10,368 bases of DNA, taken from assembly GCA_024244665.1 (NCBI GenBank), contig JAAEOI010000328.1, positions 1 to 10,368 on the forward strand, in the 5' to 3' direction. The number at the start of each line of letters is the position of its first letter. Within the stretch, counting starts at the first letter, position 1. This stretch comes from Bacteroidota bacterium. GTDB lineage: Bacteria > Bacteroidota > Bacteroidia > Bacteroidales > GCA-2748055. The notes under the pieces are model-generated. The model saw only the letters and a program-made list of their open reading frames with translations, searched no databases and had not been told where the DNA came from. A program made the translations under genes and the position numbers. Of this stretch, positions 1 to 7,016 are shown one piece after another.

Positions 1-721
1 CCATCCATAATATCTTTCTGCAGTGCCATCGTTGCGGGTGGATGGTCAACATGATTTGGCAGGGGAGGGCCCTTTCGTTGGAGGCTTTGATGATGTCTTT
101 TGTTCTTCGGATCCGGTATCCTTTTTCTTTGAGGATTTGATTCTGTTTGTTGTCCACCTTATCCCTGATGCTGACTTTGTGGCCATTCCACCTTCTGCCG
201 GTATCGGTCAGGTAGAGGATGTTGGAGTAATCGACATCGAAATAGGGTTCGCCGATTATTTTGAGACGCCTGTAGCTGTATCTTTTTTTCCAGAGATCCC
301 TTGAGTCGTGCTTCGAGGTGGGACTGCCATGCATGCAGATGGTCTTTACGGGTGCCAGTTTTCGGAGCTTCTTGAGGTTTTCCCTGAAGGCTTTAATGGC
401 TTCTTTATGATTTCCATCAAAAGTTGCAAGTTCCTCGTAATGGTAGCCAATTTCGTGGCGCAGATCAGCGATCTGTTTGATGATCTCTTCGTCCCAGCTC
501 TGTGGTTTTGCTCTGAAATTGTAGGTGCCTACGATGCCGTATTTGCTTTCGATTCCTGCCAGTCGGAGGGCGTTTCGAGGCCTTGCATCTACATCGTGCC
601 GGATGACGACGGCTTTCTCTTCAGGCTTTGTAAGGAATTGCTCGAAGGTTTGAAACTCATAGCCTCTGTTTCTCAGGGCTTCTAGGAGCCTGATGTACGT
701 ATTTGGGGTGAAGTCGGACAT
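1..721 (-). CDS. Polysaccharide deacetylase-like (NodB-fold) protein, C-terminus cut by window edge
   Basis: Reading the minus strand from the ATG at 721-719 gives 240 uninterrupted codons to the window edge with no stop, so the gene is partial. The product looks like the NodB-homology proteins often found near polysaccharide genes in Bacteroidota, which are presumed metal-dependent carbohydrate deacetylases. Visible marks are IRHDVDARP at residues 40-48 (the Asp pair D43/D45 stands where the NodB TFDD motif is expected), RHEIGYHYE at 88-96, CMHGSP at 129-134, GEPYFD at 157-162, LTDTGRRW at 171-178 and LTIHPQRW at 225-232. The usual second histidine of motif 2 (H-S-x-x-H) is not evident after H94, so catalytic activity is not assured. 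No signal peptide is seen, which suggests a cytoplasmic protein. From memory of the family I expect roughly 10-30 residues to be missing. It is transcribed divergently from the helicase gene. Confidence 0.8.
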   Translation of the reverse strand, partial: MSDFTPNTYIRLLEALRNRGYEFQTFEQFLTKPEEKAVVIRHDVDARPRNALRLAGIESKYGIVGTYNFRAKPQSWDEEIIKQIADLRHEIGYHYEELATFDGNHKEAIKAFRENLKKLRKLAPVKTICMHGSPTSKHDSRDLWKKRYSYRRLKIIGEPYFDVDYSNILYLTDTGRRWNGHKVSIRDKVDNKQNQILKEKGYRIRRTKDIIKASNERALPCQIMLTIHPQRWHCRKILWM

Positions 722-980
722 TGGAACTAAAGATAATGATTTCTCTCAAAGTTTCTACACCAGTATTCAAAAACAGGATCGTTGAAGGGAATAAGATTTA
801 CCATGAATTTCCACGATATCTTTCTCTTGTAGGACCTTCTTATTTTTTGAAACATTTCCTGGGGTTCCTAACATGTATTTTTGCATGAAGGAGGGTGTTA
901 TTTTATGAAAGAAATCTTTTCCTGACCGCAGTTAGGTCCTCCTTTCTGCATGAAGTTTGATTTTAAGTATCTTGGCAGGG
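722..980. other. Divergent intergenic region between deacetylase-like and recQ-like genes
   Basis: About 260 bases separate the two divergent start codons. The left part is A+T-rich and holds a 50-codon plus-strand frame (736-888) that resembles nothing I recognise. The right part has the possible leader element described separately. TATTTTTG at 876-883 matches the Bacteroidota -7 consensus TAnnTTTG, but no convincing -33 TTG lies 19-21 bases upstream. A second tiny frame (950-1006, 18 codons) overlaps the helicase start. The nonamer TGCATGAAG occurs twice, at 882-890 and 947-955. Confidence 0.5.
888..944 (+). promoter_or_regulatory. Possible leader element: strong ribosome site, hexapeptide frame and complementary anti-SD
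   Basis: AAGGAGG at 888-894 is a perfect Shine-Dalgarno core placed 10 bases before an ATG (905-907), which opens a six-codon frame MKEIFS ending in TGA (923-925). CCTCCTT at 938-944 is its exact reverse complement. Pairing can extend to about 10 bp with G-T wobbles (887-896 with 936-945) around a loop of roughly 40 bases. This could be a leader peptide with a site-masking hairpin ahead of the helicase gene. Strong Shine-Dalgarno sites are uncommon in Bacteroidota, which makes the arrangement stand out but also leaves chance possible. No transcription evidence is available. Confidence 0.25.
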
Positions 981-2492
981 ATGTACCAGAACGAGATGAG
1001 CATTAGCAGGGAAGAGTCAGAAGAAATACTCTATTCGAAATTTGGGCTGAGGCATTTTTACGATGAGCAATGGGAGGCCATCGAATGCTTGTTAATGGGG
1101 AAACGGGTGCTGATGATACAGCGTACTGGCTTTGGGAAGTCTCTGGTTTATCAGTTTGTGGCCCTGATGCTCGAGGGAACCACTGTGGTCTTTTCCCCCC
1201 TGATTGCCCTGATGAGAGACCAGGTGAATAAGCTGCAAGAACTGGGCCTTCCGGCTGCCCTGATCAACTCTTCACAAAGTCCTGAGGAAAGGGAAGAGAT
1301 CCTTTCAGAGGCAGAAAAAGGAGCCTACAAGTTGTTGTATGTGGCTCCCGAGCGGCTCAAAGACAAGCGATTTCGGACAGCAATTCAGCACATGAAGCTT
1401 GGGATGGTGGTAGTGGATGAGGCACATTGCACTTCAACCTGGGGACACGAATTCAGGCCTGATTACCGCCGGATCGTTAACGTGGTGAGTATGCTGAAAG
1501 AAGACATGCCGGTGCTTGCCTGTACTGCCACCGCCACACCGAGGGTACAGCAGGACATTGCCATGCAGTTTGATAACAGCAGGCTGAGTGTACTCAGGGG
1601 ATCACTGGCCAGACCTAATTTCAGCTGTTCGGTGGTCCGGTGCCAGAACCAGGAAGCCAAGATGGCCGAATTACTCAAATTGGTTAAGTCGCTGCCTGGG
1701 CATGGAATTGTCTATTGCGGCACCCGTGCAGAATCCAAACTATACTCCGGGTGGCTGGAGTTCAACGGCATAGACTCCGCTTTTTATCACGCGGGACTGG
1801 ATGACAAATCAAGAAGGAATATTGAGCAAGCCCTGATGGATAATACCTATAAGTGTGTGATATCTACGGTGGCTCTCGGGATGGGAATGGACAAGCCTGA
1901 TATTCGTTTCGTGATCCATGTCCAGGTGCCGCAATCGCCCCTGCATTATTACCAGGAAATAGGGCGGGGCGGCAGGGATGACCTTGCCACCACGGTGGTT
2001 CTTCTGTATGCCGGGGAGGATGATCACCTTCCGCTTTACTTCATTGAGACCGGAACGCCTTCTGCCGGAAGACACCATGACCTGTTGGATCATCTCATGA
2101 GGCGGGTACCCATGAAACTAAAGCAGCTGTCCCAGGTCCTGGATCTGAAACAGTCCGTTGTGAATGTACTTCTGAATAATCTGATCGACCAGGGGATTGT
2201 TGCAAGGATTCGCTTAGGTCAGTCCATCCATTATGGTCTGCGTTCCGATGCTCCTGAATTTGACACGACGGGTATTGAGGTCTTGCGGGAAGAAAAGACC
2301 CGGGAATTCGAAAAGATGAAGGAATACATTGAAGGGCACAACTGCAGGATGTTGTTTCTCCGTAATTTTCTGGGGGATGAGACCGTCGACCGATGTGGGA
2401 AATGTGATGTGGATCTTGGCAGGCGTTTTGAAGCCGTGCCAGGGGAGGAAGATTTGACCAGGATCCGTTTGTACCTCCGGAAATCCTCTTAA
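981..2492 (+). CDS. RecQ-family ATP-dependent DNA helicase (short form, no HRDC domain)
   Basis: A 503-residue superfamily 2 helicase, expected to unwind DNA 3'-5' in recombination and repair in the cytoplasm. Numbered from ATG 981: motif 0 FGLRHFYDEQWEAI (21-34), Walker A QRTGFGKS (47-54), SPLIALMRDQ (72-81), DEAH box (146-149) followed by the RecQ-type aromatic-rich loop WGHEFRPDY (154-162), TATAT (182-186), motif IV IVYCGTR (243-249), motif V TVALGMGMDKP (296-306) and motif VI QEIGRGGR (325-332). A winged-helix-like stretch (about 369-422) follows, then a zinc-type segment with C455, C472 and C475. The fourth position, cysteine in E. coli RecQ, is D478. There is no HRDC domain. The open frame extends upstream to a TTG at 957, but ATG 981 or ATG 996 is the more likely start; neither has a good ribosome site. 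The family call is firm; orthology to housekeeping recQ is not, because the C-terminal order is unusual. Confidence 0.92.
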   Translation: MYQNEMSISREESEEILYSKFGLRHFYDEQWEAIECLLMGKRVLMIQRTGFGKSLVYQFVALMLEGTTVVFSPLIALMRDQVNKLQELGLPAALINSSQSPEEREEILSEAEKGAYKLLYVAPERLKDKRFRTAIQHMKLGMVVVDEAHCTSTWGHEFRPDYRRIVNVVSMLKEDMPVLACTATATPRVQQDIAMQFDNSRLSVLRGSLARPNFSCSVVRCQNQEAKMAELLKLVKSLPGHGIVYCGTRAESKLYSGWLEFNGIDSAFYHAGLDDKSRRNIEQALMDNTYKCVISTVALGMGMDKPDIRFVIHVQVPQSPLHYYQEIGRGGRDDLATTVVLLYAGEDDHLPLYFIETGTPSAGRHHDLLDHLMRRVPMKLKQLSQVLDLKQSVVNVLLNNLIDQGIVARIRLGQSIHYGLRSDAPEFDTTGIEVLREEKTREFEKMKEYIEGHNCRMLFLRNFLGDETVDRCGKCDVDLGRRFEAVPGEEDLTRIRLYLRKSS

Positions 2493-2615
2493 TCATTTGG
2501 AAATATTACATTTATAATCAGAGCTGTCTTTACTGCAGCTAAAAATCAGAATCGCAATAGAAAACAATGAAATCCTACTACTTTTTTCTTCTGGACTTTA
2601 TCATTTTTAAATTTT

Positions 2616-3272
2616 TTAAAAACAAAATCCAAAGGTAAAACTGAAGGTTGGTGTAGGAGTTTTATCAGATTCCGGACCGTTCATATTAAAGGATCCAAGG
2701 TAGTCTCCCGGTTCATCTATATTTTCAAATTTCATTTGATCCATATTGAATTCAAATCCTGCCATAATAAAACGATAACGTACGTTAAAGCCCGTTGAAT
2801 AGCCAAGTCCCATTGTTCCCAAAAAAGTGTCATCAAAATCAGGAACATCAGCCACTACCCCTATCCAGGGGATTTTGACTTTAATAAATACATCAAATAC
2901 AAGATCAGTAACAGGGCTATAGGATATTGTGGGCCCTATTTTAGAAGATATCTTAAATAACCCTAAAGCTAGATCCTCTGACTTGTTGGTTAATTCATGA
3001 TAAGAAAATTCCGCATAATCTGCATTTATACCTATTCGTAGACCATCTGACAATTGTATCCTGTTAAGCATGAAGATATGGCCTAATTCAAATGTGCCAC
3101 CTCTCCGTGAAAAATCTTCCCAAAAGGTGTCATCATCAATACCAAAGTAGGATTTTGTAGGTTGTGAATATCCAAAACGGAGATAGAATATGTTCTCCAA
3201 ATCTCCGCTATTTTGTGCAAGCGAAAACAAAGAAATACCTAAAAAAATGAACGATAAAAAAGTCTTTTTCAT
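2616..3272 (-). CDS. Small outer-membrane beta-barrel protein, function unknown
   Basis: A 218-residue protein with a clear signal peptide: KK at residues 2-3, a hydrophobic core over 5-17 and a likely cleavage at LA|Q near residues 19-20. The mature part is rich in alternating hydrophobic/polar stretches with glycine and aromatic residues, for example near residues 28-36, 59-69, 77-92, 101-139 and 151-182. It ends in SFTFGFCF, and a terminal phenylalanine is typical of outer-membrane barrels. The size suits an 8-10 strand barrel of the broad OmpA/OmpW-like 'outer membrane beta-barrel' kind, but I cannot name the family or substrate. It converges with the helicase gene and stands alone. A promoter-like pair lies about 40 bases upstream of its start. 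Its sequence is visibly more A+T-rich than the large genes on either side, compatible with separate ancestry. Confidence 0.75.
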   Translation of the reverse strand: MKKTFLSFIFLGISLFSLAQNSGDLENIFYLRFGYSQPTKSYFGIDDDTFWEDFSRRGGTFELGHIFMLNRIQLSDGLRIGINADYAEFSYHELTNKSEDLALGLFKISSKIGPTISYSPVTDLVFDVFIKVKIPWIGVVADVPDFDDTFLGTMGLGYSTGFNVRYRFIMAGFEFNMDQMKFENIDEPGDYLGSFNMNGPESDKTPTPTFSFTFGFCF

Positions 3273-3313
3273 AATGAATCATTTTAGTTTTGTGTGGTAT
3301 ATCCAAACTCTAA

Positions 3314-3344
3314 CTAAAATAGCATATATATTGATATAAAGCAA
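3314..3344 (-). promoter_or_regulatory. Candidate Bacteroidota-type promoter for the beta-barrel gene
   Basis: On the minus strand, TTG (plus-strand CAA at 3342-3344) is followed after exactly 20 bases by TATTTTAG (plus-strand 3314-3321). That matches the Bacteroidota -33/-7 pattern TTG-N19-21-TAnnTTTG with one mismatch in the -7 box. Transcription would start near 3307, giving a leader of about 35 bases before the ATG at 3272. The region is A+T-rich, so chance matches are possible. Confidence 0.4.
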
Positions 3345-3502
3345 CATAGGATGGTAGTTTATTTTCCTATTCCGTATTATTATGGGTTGTTTTAGGAGAA
3401 TCAGTCTACATTGAATTTTTGTTTGTATCTGGAAGGGTTTTGACAATTCAGTTCAAAAGGCTTCAGTGTTTTACAGCTTCCAGGTGAAAAGCAGTGTGGT
3501 TG

Positions 3503-3688
3503 TCAATATCTTTGCTCCGTATATTCTCCGTACCTTTCAAGCTGAGAGAAGTTAATACGGCCACGAATAGACATAAACAAGATGAGTGTTTCAATTAAAA
3601 ACGCTCTCCTCCATTGGTTAATATTTGATAATTTGTCTATCGTATTGGCAATGAGCGCTTTAGCAGGTTTTTGTTCGCTGATGATCAT
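3503..3688 (-). pseudogene. N-terminal remnant of a DDE-type transposase
   Basis: A 61-codon minus-strand frame opens with MIISEQKPAKALIANTIDKL and continues with INQWRRAFLIETLILFMSI and RGRINFSQLERYGEYTEQRY. This strongly resembles, from memory, the N-terminus of a Bacteroidota insertion-sequence transposase family (pattern 'WRR.FL.ETL.LF.SI.GRINF.QL.RYG.Y.EQRYRQQF'), whose full proteins are several hundred residues long. Here a TGA at 3503-3505 falls where the next Arg would be expected (CGA to TGA is a single change). Beyond it the same frame stays open for 33 codons to a TGA at 3401-3403, but those codons do not continue the recognised pattern. I read it as a decayed, internally deleted element. 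It could alternatively be a short hypothetical gene, which I think less likely. Confidence 0.6.
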
Positions 3689-3765
3689 GACTTTGTAGAT
3701 TGCGGTTAACTTGTTAAGAAGCAGAAAATTAGGAACTTAACCAAATTTTCAGATCACTTATTTCA

Positions 3766-3796
3766 TTGATTTTCTCAGTAGTGCTTTATAAGTTTG
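3766..3796 (+). promoter_or_regulatory. Bacteroidota-type promoter of the T9SS-protein/phosphatase operon
   Basis: TTG at 3766-3768 is followed after exactly 20 bases by TAAGTTTG at 3789-3796, an exact match to the -7 consensus TAnnTTTG with ideal spacing. Transcription would begin near 3803, leaving a leader of just under 50 bases before the ATG at 3851. The leader ends in an A-rich stretch with no Shine-Dalgarno motif, as is usual for this phylum. A weaker overlapping alternative is TATATTTA (3819-3826) with TTTG (3793-3796) 22 bases upstream. Confidence 0.6.
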
Positions 3797-3850
3797 ATTC
3801 AAGTTTCGTAAAAATTCGTATATTTATTTAACTACTAACAACTTAATCTC

Positions 3851-6800
3851 ATGAGAAAGGCAACCCCACTCCTGGCATTATTCATTTTTGCATCAACACA
3901 ACTATTCGCTCAGATTGACACGGTCTGGTCTGAGAACTGGGAAGGCGACTGGATCGAAAACTGGTATGTGGATGGAGGGACCTGGGAAGTGGGAGATGCC
4001 ACCAGTGGACCGGATACTGCTTATGCGGGGGCCAAATGTGCAGCAACAGTTCTAGCCGGGAACTACAACGAAGGGGTACGCAGTCGCCTGGTACGTTTAA
4101 CAGATTTCATCGTTCCATCCAGGGATCAAAATCCCAGGTTGCAATTCTGGCACTGGTTTAGTTTCCACAGTGATGATTATGGGTACGTTCAAATCAAGAC
4201 TGAAAATGGCGTTTGGCAAAATATCTCATCGAAATACAGGGGTTCAGGAAGCAACGCGTGGTCTTTCTCCTCTCTTGATTTAAGTCCATTTGCTGATTCT
4301 TTGGTTCAGATCGCCTTTTATTTTCATTCTGACAATGTATATGGCTCCGTTGATGTCAGTTCTGGGTGGTACATTGATAATACCCAGTTTCTTACCGGTA
4401 ACTATATCTTTGACAGCAACGATGAGTTTGAAAATGGACAGGGCGACTGGAGTGCAAATGGCGGAACCTGGGAAGTGGGTATACCTACCTCAGGTCCGGG
4501 TGCTGCATACCTGAATGATATATGCCTGGCTACTGTCCTTGATGGCAATTATGCTGAGGGGGTGCGTTCTCATTTCATTAGTCCGCCTTTCAGAGTGATG
4601 CCTGCTACAGAGAATCCCGCTTTGCGATTCTGGCATTGGTACAGCTTCTCCAGCGATGATTTTGGGGAAGTATATCTTAAAACCCCGAATCAGGATAGCT
4701 GGCAACTCATTTCCAATCGCTTTGAGGGCACCAGCAGCGGGGTATGGACCACTTTCTATTCTGATCTTTCAGGCTATGCCGATTCAGTTGTGCAAATCGC
4801 CTTCTATTTCAGATCTGATAATGTATATGGTTCGGCTGATGTCAGTACGGGCTGGTACATAGATGACATGAGAATCGATGGCGTTCCATTGCATGATAAG
4901 GTTGTTGTGGAGAATGATCTGGCTGTCCAGTGGATGGAACCGGCGGGCAAACCTTTATGCGGAACAGGCAGGGAACAGGCCATCACCATCCAGGTGAACA
5001 ATCATGGAAAACGGGCTGTATCTAATTTTGAGGTAGAGTATTCAATCGATGACGGTTTAAGTTATGTGAGTGAGACTGTGTTTGAAACTATCGGTCCGGG
5101 CGGCTCCCTTCAATATGTATTCAGAAGGAAAGCGGATATGGCGGAGGAAGATTATTATTATTGCCGGGCAGGCGTAAGTGTGGTTTATGATGTGAACGAT
5201 ACAAACGACGATGTAAGTGCAACGATTGAGAATGAGCACCTCGAATTTGATATTGAGACCACAGGTACAACATGCAATGAGGCAACCGGGACAGCAACGA
5301 TTACAAGCATCGGAGGCAGGCCGGGACCATACGAGATGCATTGGACAACGGGAGATAAGGATCTGACTGCCGATAACCTTGCTTCGGGGGTTTACTTTGT
5401 AACCATTACCGATGCCCTTGGGTGTTCGTGGACAAAGTCGTTTACAATTAATGATATCGGAGCTCCGGAAATTTCCCTGGAATCCAGCATTAATGGGATT
5501 TCTTGCTTCGGCATGAATGATGGGAATATCAATATTGTTCCTGTTGGTGGTGTTCAGCCCTACAGTTATCGATGGTCAAACGGGGACCTTACCCAGGCCA
5601 TCAACGAGCTGAGGAAAGGACAGTACGATGTGACCATCACAGATGCCGATGGCTGTGCGAAAAACCATAGTTTCCTGATTGAAGAACCTGCACCCTTGAG
5701 GATCAAAGCAGCCAGTGAAGATGCGATTTGCGGAGAAATGAACGGGTCGGCCCAATTGAGAGCCGCCGGAGGCACCCAACCCTATGCATTTAAATGGAAT
5801 TCAGATCCTGCAGGCTTTACTGTAAGCGGATTGTCCGGTGGATTATATACAGCTTTTGTAACCGATAGCAAGGGGTGCACTGATTTCACCACTGTATCGA
5901 TCAGTGAGATTGATGCCCCCCAGATCATCGTCACATCCGTTGATCCTGCTTCATGCGGGCACAGCGATGGCGGGATTAACATCGGTGTTGCCGATGTTAC
6001 ATTGAATTACATCTACAGCTGGTCTGATGGATCTGACTCACAGGATGTCCAGGATGCACCCGCCGGGTTTTACAGCGTAACGGTTTCCCACCTGGATGAA
6101 TCCTGTTCCGCCAGCCAGATTATTGAAATACCCACTCAGGCTCCGCCTTCGGGTGAGATCTGTATGATCAGTGTGGACAGTATCACCGAAGGAAATATTG
6201 TGGTGATTAAGGATCCGGTGAATCCGAACGCGATTACTTCGGCCAATATCTATTATCTGAGTAAGACCGGGAGCTACCAGTATATGAAAACCCTTAATCC
6301 GACTGAAAGCAATACCACCCCCGATGCCGCCTCCAATACTGATGTTACATCTTACAGGTACCGGATTACCCAGGTGGATGGCTGTGGCAATGAATCAGAA
6401 CCCAGTGCTTTTCATGAGACCATGCATGTGGTGGCTACACCCGATTACAGCCTTCACAGGGCCAACCTTTTCTGGAATTCGTATAAGGGCGTTGGTTACA
6501 ACTTCTTCAAGATTTACCGGTATTCTGACTTATTGGGACTCGAAATTATTGATTCTATTCCAAGAATTGCCGATAAGGAATTCTACACCTATACTGACCT
6601 GAATCCACCTGAGGATATGGTCCATTATGTGGTTGTTATTGAACTACCCGAAGCATGCAACAGCAGGAAGAAGTCCGCGGGTACTCATAACACGATCCGG
6701 TCCAATAAAACCAAGAAGCTAAAAGTGCAAGGCGAAGGCTCCCCTGTTAGCAATCCGGAAACAGTCAGATCCCTTAATATCTATCCCAATCCAAACAAGG

Positions 6801-7015
6801 GTTCTTTCCGGGTGAGTATTGAAACGCTGAGGAGTCAGGATGTCTTATTGAGAATCTTTGATGCACAGGGCAAACTGGTCTGGACCGGGCAATTCAATGA
6901 CATCAGGGGCAGTCACACAGAGACGCTTGAACTTCGGGATATAAAACCGGGTATTTACCATATTCAGTTCCTTCTGGACGATGGAATAATGAACAGATCT
7001 TTCATCGTGGAATAA
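3851..7015 (+). CDS. T9SS-secreted multidomain protein with two beta-sandwich domains and SprB repeats
   Basis: A 1054-residue protein with a signal peptide (1-20, cleavage near LFA|Q), so it crosses the inner membrane by Sec. Its C-terminal domain (about 974-1054, starting SLNIYPNPNKGSF) is a type A T9SS sorting domain, which directs export through the outer membrane and usually attachment to the surface. In between are two similar domains of about 155 residues (24-180 and 190-345) with MAM/jelly-roll-like features (GTWEVG, FWHW, GWYID). A CARDB/Ig-like region (about 355-460) follows, then four SprB-type repeats (466-763), each with one Cys pair. Two FN3-like domains come last (about 769-859 and 860-950). 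No protease or glycosidase catalytic motif was seen, so an adhesin, matrix or scaffold role is inferred. It is the first gene of an operon; the next start lies one base beyond its stop. Confidence 0.88.
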   Translation: MRKATPLLALFIFASTQLFAQIDTVWSENWEGDWIENWYVDGGTWEVGDATSGPDTAYAGAKCAATVLAGNYNEGVRSRLVRLTDFIVPSRDQNPRLQFWHWFSFHSDDYGYVQIKTENGVWQNISSKYRGSGSNAWSFSSLDLSPFADSLVQIAFYFHSDNVYGSVDVSSGWYIDNTQFLTGNYIFDSNDEFENGQGDWSANGGTWEVGIPTSGPGAAYLNDICLATVLDGNYAEGVRSHFISPPFRVMPATENPALRFWHWYSFSSDDFGEVYLKTPNQDSWQLISNRFEGTSSGVWTTFYSDLSGYADSVVQIAFYFRSDNVYGSADVSTGWYIDDMRIDGVPLHDKVVVENDLAVQWMEPAGKPLCGTGREQAITIQVNNHGKRAVSNFEVEYSIDDGLSYVSETVFETIGPGGSLQYVFRRKADMAEEDYYYCRAGVSVVYDVNDTNDDVSATIENEHLEFDIETTGTTCNEATGTATITSIGGRPGPYEMHWTTGDKDLTADNLASGVYFVTITDALGCSWTKSFTINDIGAPEISLESSINGISCFGMNDGNINIVPVGGVQPYSYRWSNGDLTQAINELRKGQYDVTITDADGCAKNHSFLIEEPAPLRIKAASEDAICGEMNGSAQLRAAGGTQPYAFKWNSDPAGFTVSGLSGGLYTAFVTDSKGCTDFTTVSISEIDAPQIIVTSVDPASCGHSDGGINIGVADVTLNYIYSWSDGSDSQDVQDAPAGFYSVTVSHLDESCSASQIIEIPTQAPPSGEICMISVDSITEGNIVVIKDPVNPNAITSANIYYLSKTGSYQYMKTLNPTESNTTPDAASNTDVTSYRYRITQVDGCGNESEPSAFHETMHVVATPDYSLHRANLFWNSYKGVGYNFFKIYRYSDLLGLEIIDSIPRIADKEFYTYTDLNPPEDMVHYVVVIELPEACNSRKKSAGTHNTIRSNKTKKLKVQGEGSPVSNPETVRSLNIYPNPNKGSFRVSIETLRSQDVLLRIFDAQGKLVWTGQFNDIRGSHTETLELRDIKPGIYHIQFLLDDGIMNRSFIVE
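3920..4885 (+). repeat. Tandem duplication of a ~155-residue beta-sandwich domain inside the T9SS protein
   Basis: Copy 1 (3920-4390) and copy 2 (4418-4885) share aligned segments in the same order: GGTWEVG plus TSGP, a Cys near the start, GNYxEGVRS, NPxLxFWHWxSFxSDDxG, and a closing DNVYGSxDVSxGWYID. The closing segment differs at only two of 16 residues and is still close at DNA level (around 4330-4380 and 4813-4865). The copies have diverged elsewhere, so the duplication is not very recent, or parts are constrained by structure. Confidence 0.8.
5246..6139 (+). repeat. Four SprB-type repeats within the T9SS protein
   Basis: The repeats begin at about residues 466, 539, 614 and 689, a pitch of 73-75 residues. 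Each has the pattern C-x-(E/G/S)-x-x-G near its start, a GG..PY.(Y/F).W core, a G.Y.(V/A).(V/I)(T/S)D block and a closing GC. The Cys pairs are C475/C525, C552/C602, C627/C676 and C702/C752, all 49-50 residues apart, which fits one disulfide per repeat. SprB repeats are known from the Flavobacterium gliding adhesin SprB and many Bacteroidota surface proteins. The fourth repeat has lost the GG.QPY core, showing LNYIYSW instead. Confidence 0.8.
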
Positions 7016-7016
7016 A

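Larger units (their letters stand above)
3273..3850. other. A+T-rich intergenic stretch with promoters and a transposase remnant
   Basis: This 578-base gap between the barrel gene and the T9SS operon contains the barrel gene's promoter-like pair at its left end, a broken transposase fragment in the middle (3503-3688, with open frame on to 3401) and the operon promoter at its right end. I see no clear intact insertion-sequence ends, target duplications or other genes. The base composition is noticeably richer in A and T than the flanking large genes. Confidence 0.6.

Noticed and set aside
23..685. Two plus-strand open frames (23-304 and 308-685)
   Set aside because: They lie opposite the deacetylase-like gene, whose minus-strand translation has recognisable family motifs across the whole stretch; the plus-strand proteins resemble nothing and lack domain features.
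876..883. TATTTTTG as the -7 box of the helicase promoter
   Set aside because: It fits TAnnTTTG but no TTG lies 19-21 bases upstream (nearest TTTG at 846-849 is 26 bases away), so I do not annotate it as a promoter.
736..888. 50-codon plus-strand frame starting MISLKV in the divergent intergenic region
   Set aside because: No ribosome site, no recognised similarity, and it would overlap the promoter region of the divergent deacetylase gene; most likely chance.
2522..2540. AGCTG...CAGCT hairpin between the helicase and barrel genes as a terminator
   Set aside because: The stem is only 5 bp and no T-run follows on either strand (AAAAA follows on the plus strand), so a rho-independent terminator is not supported.
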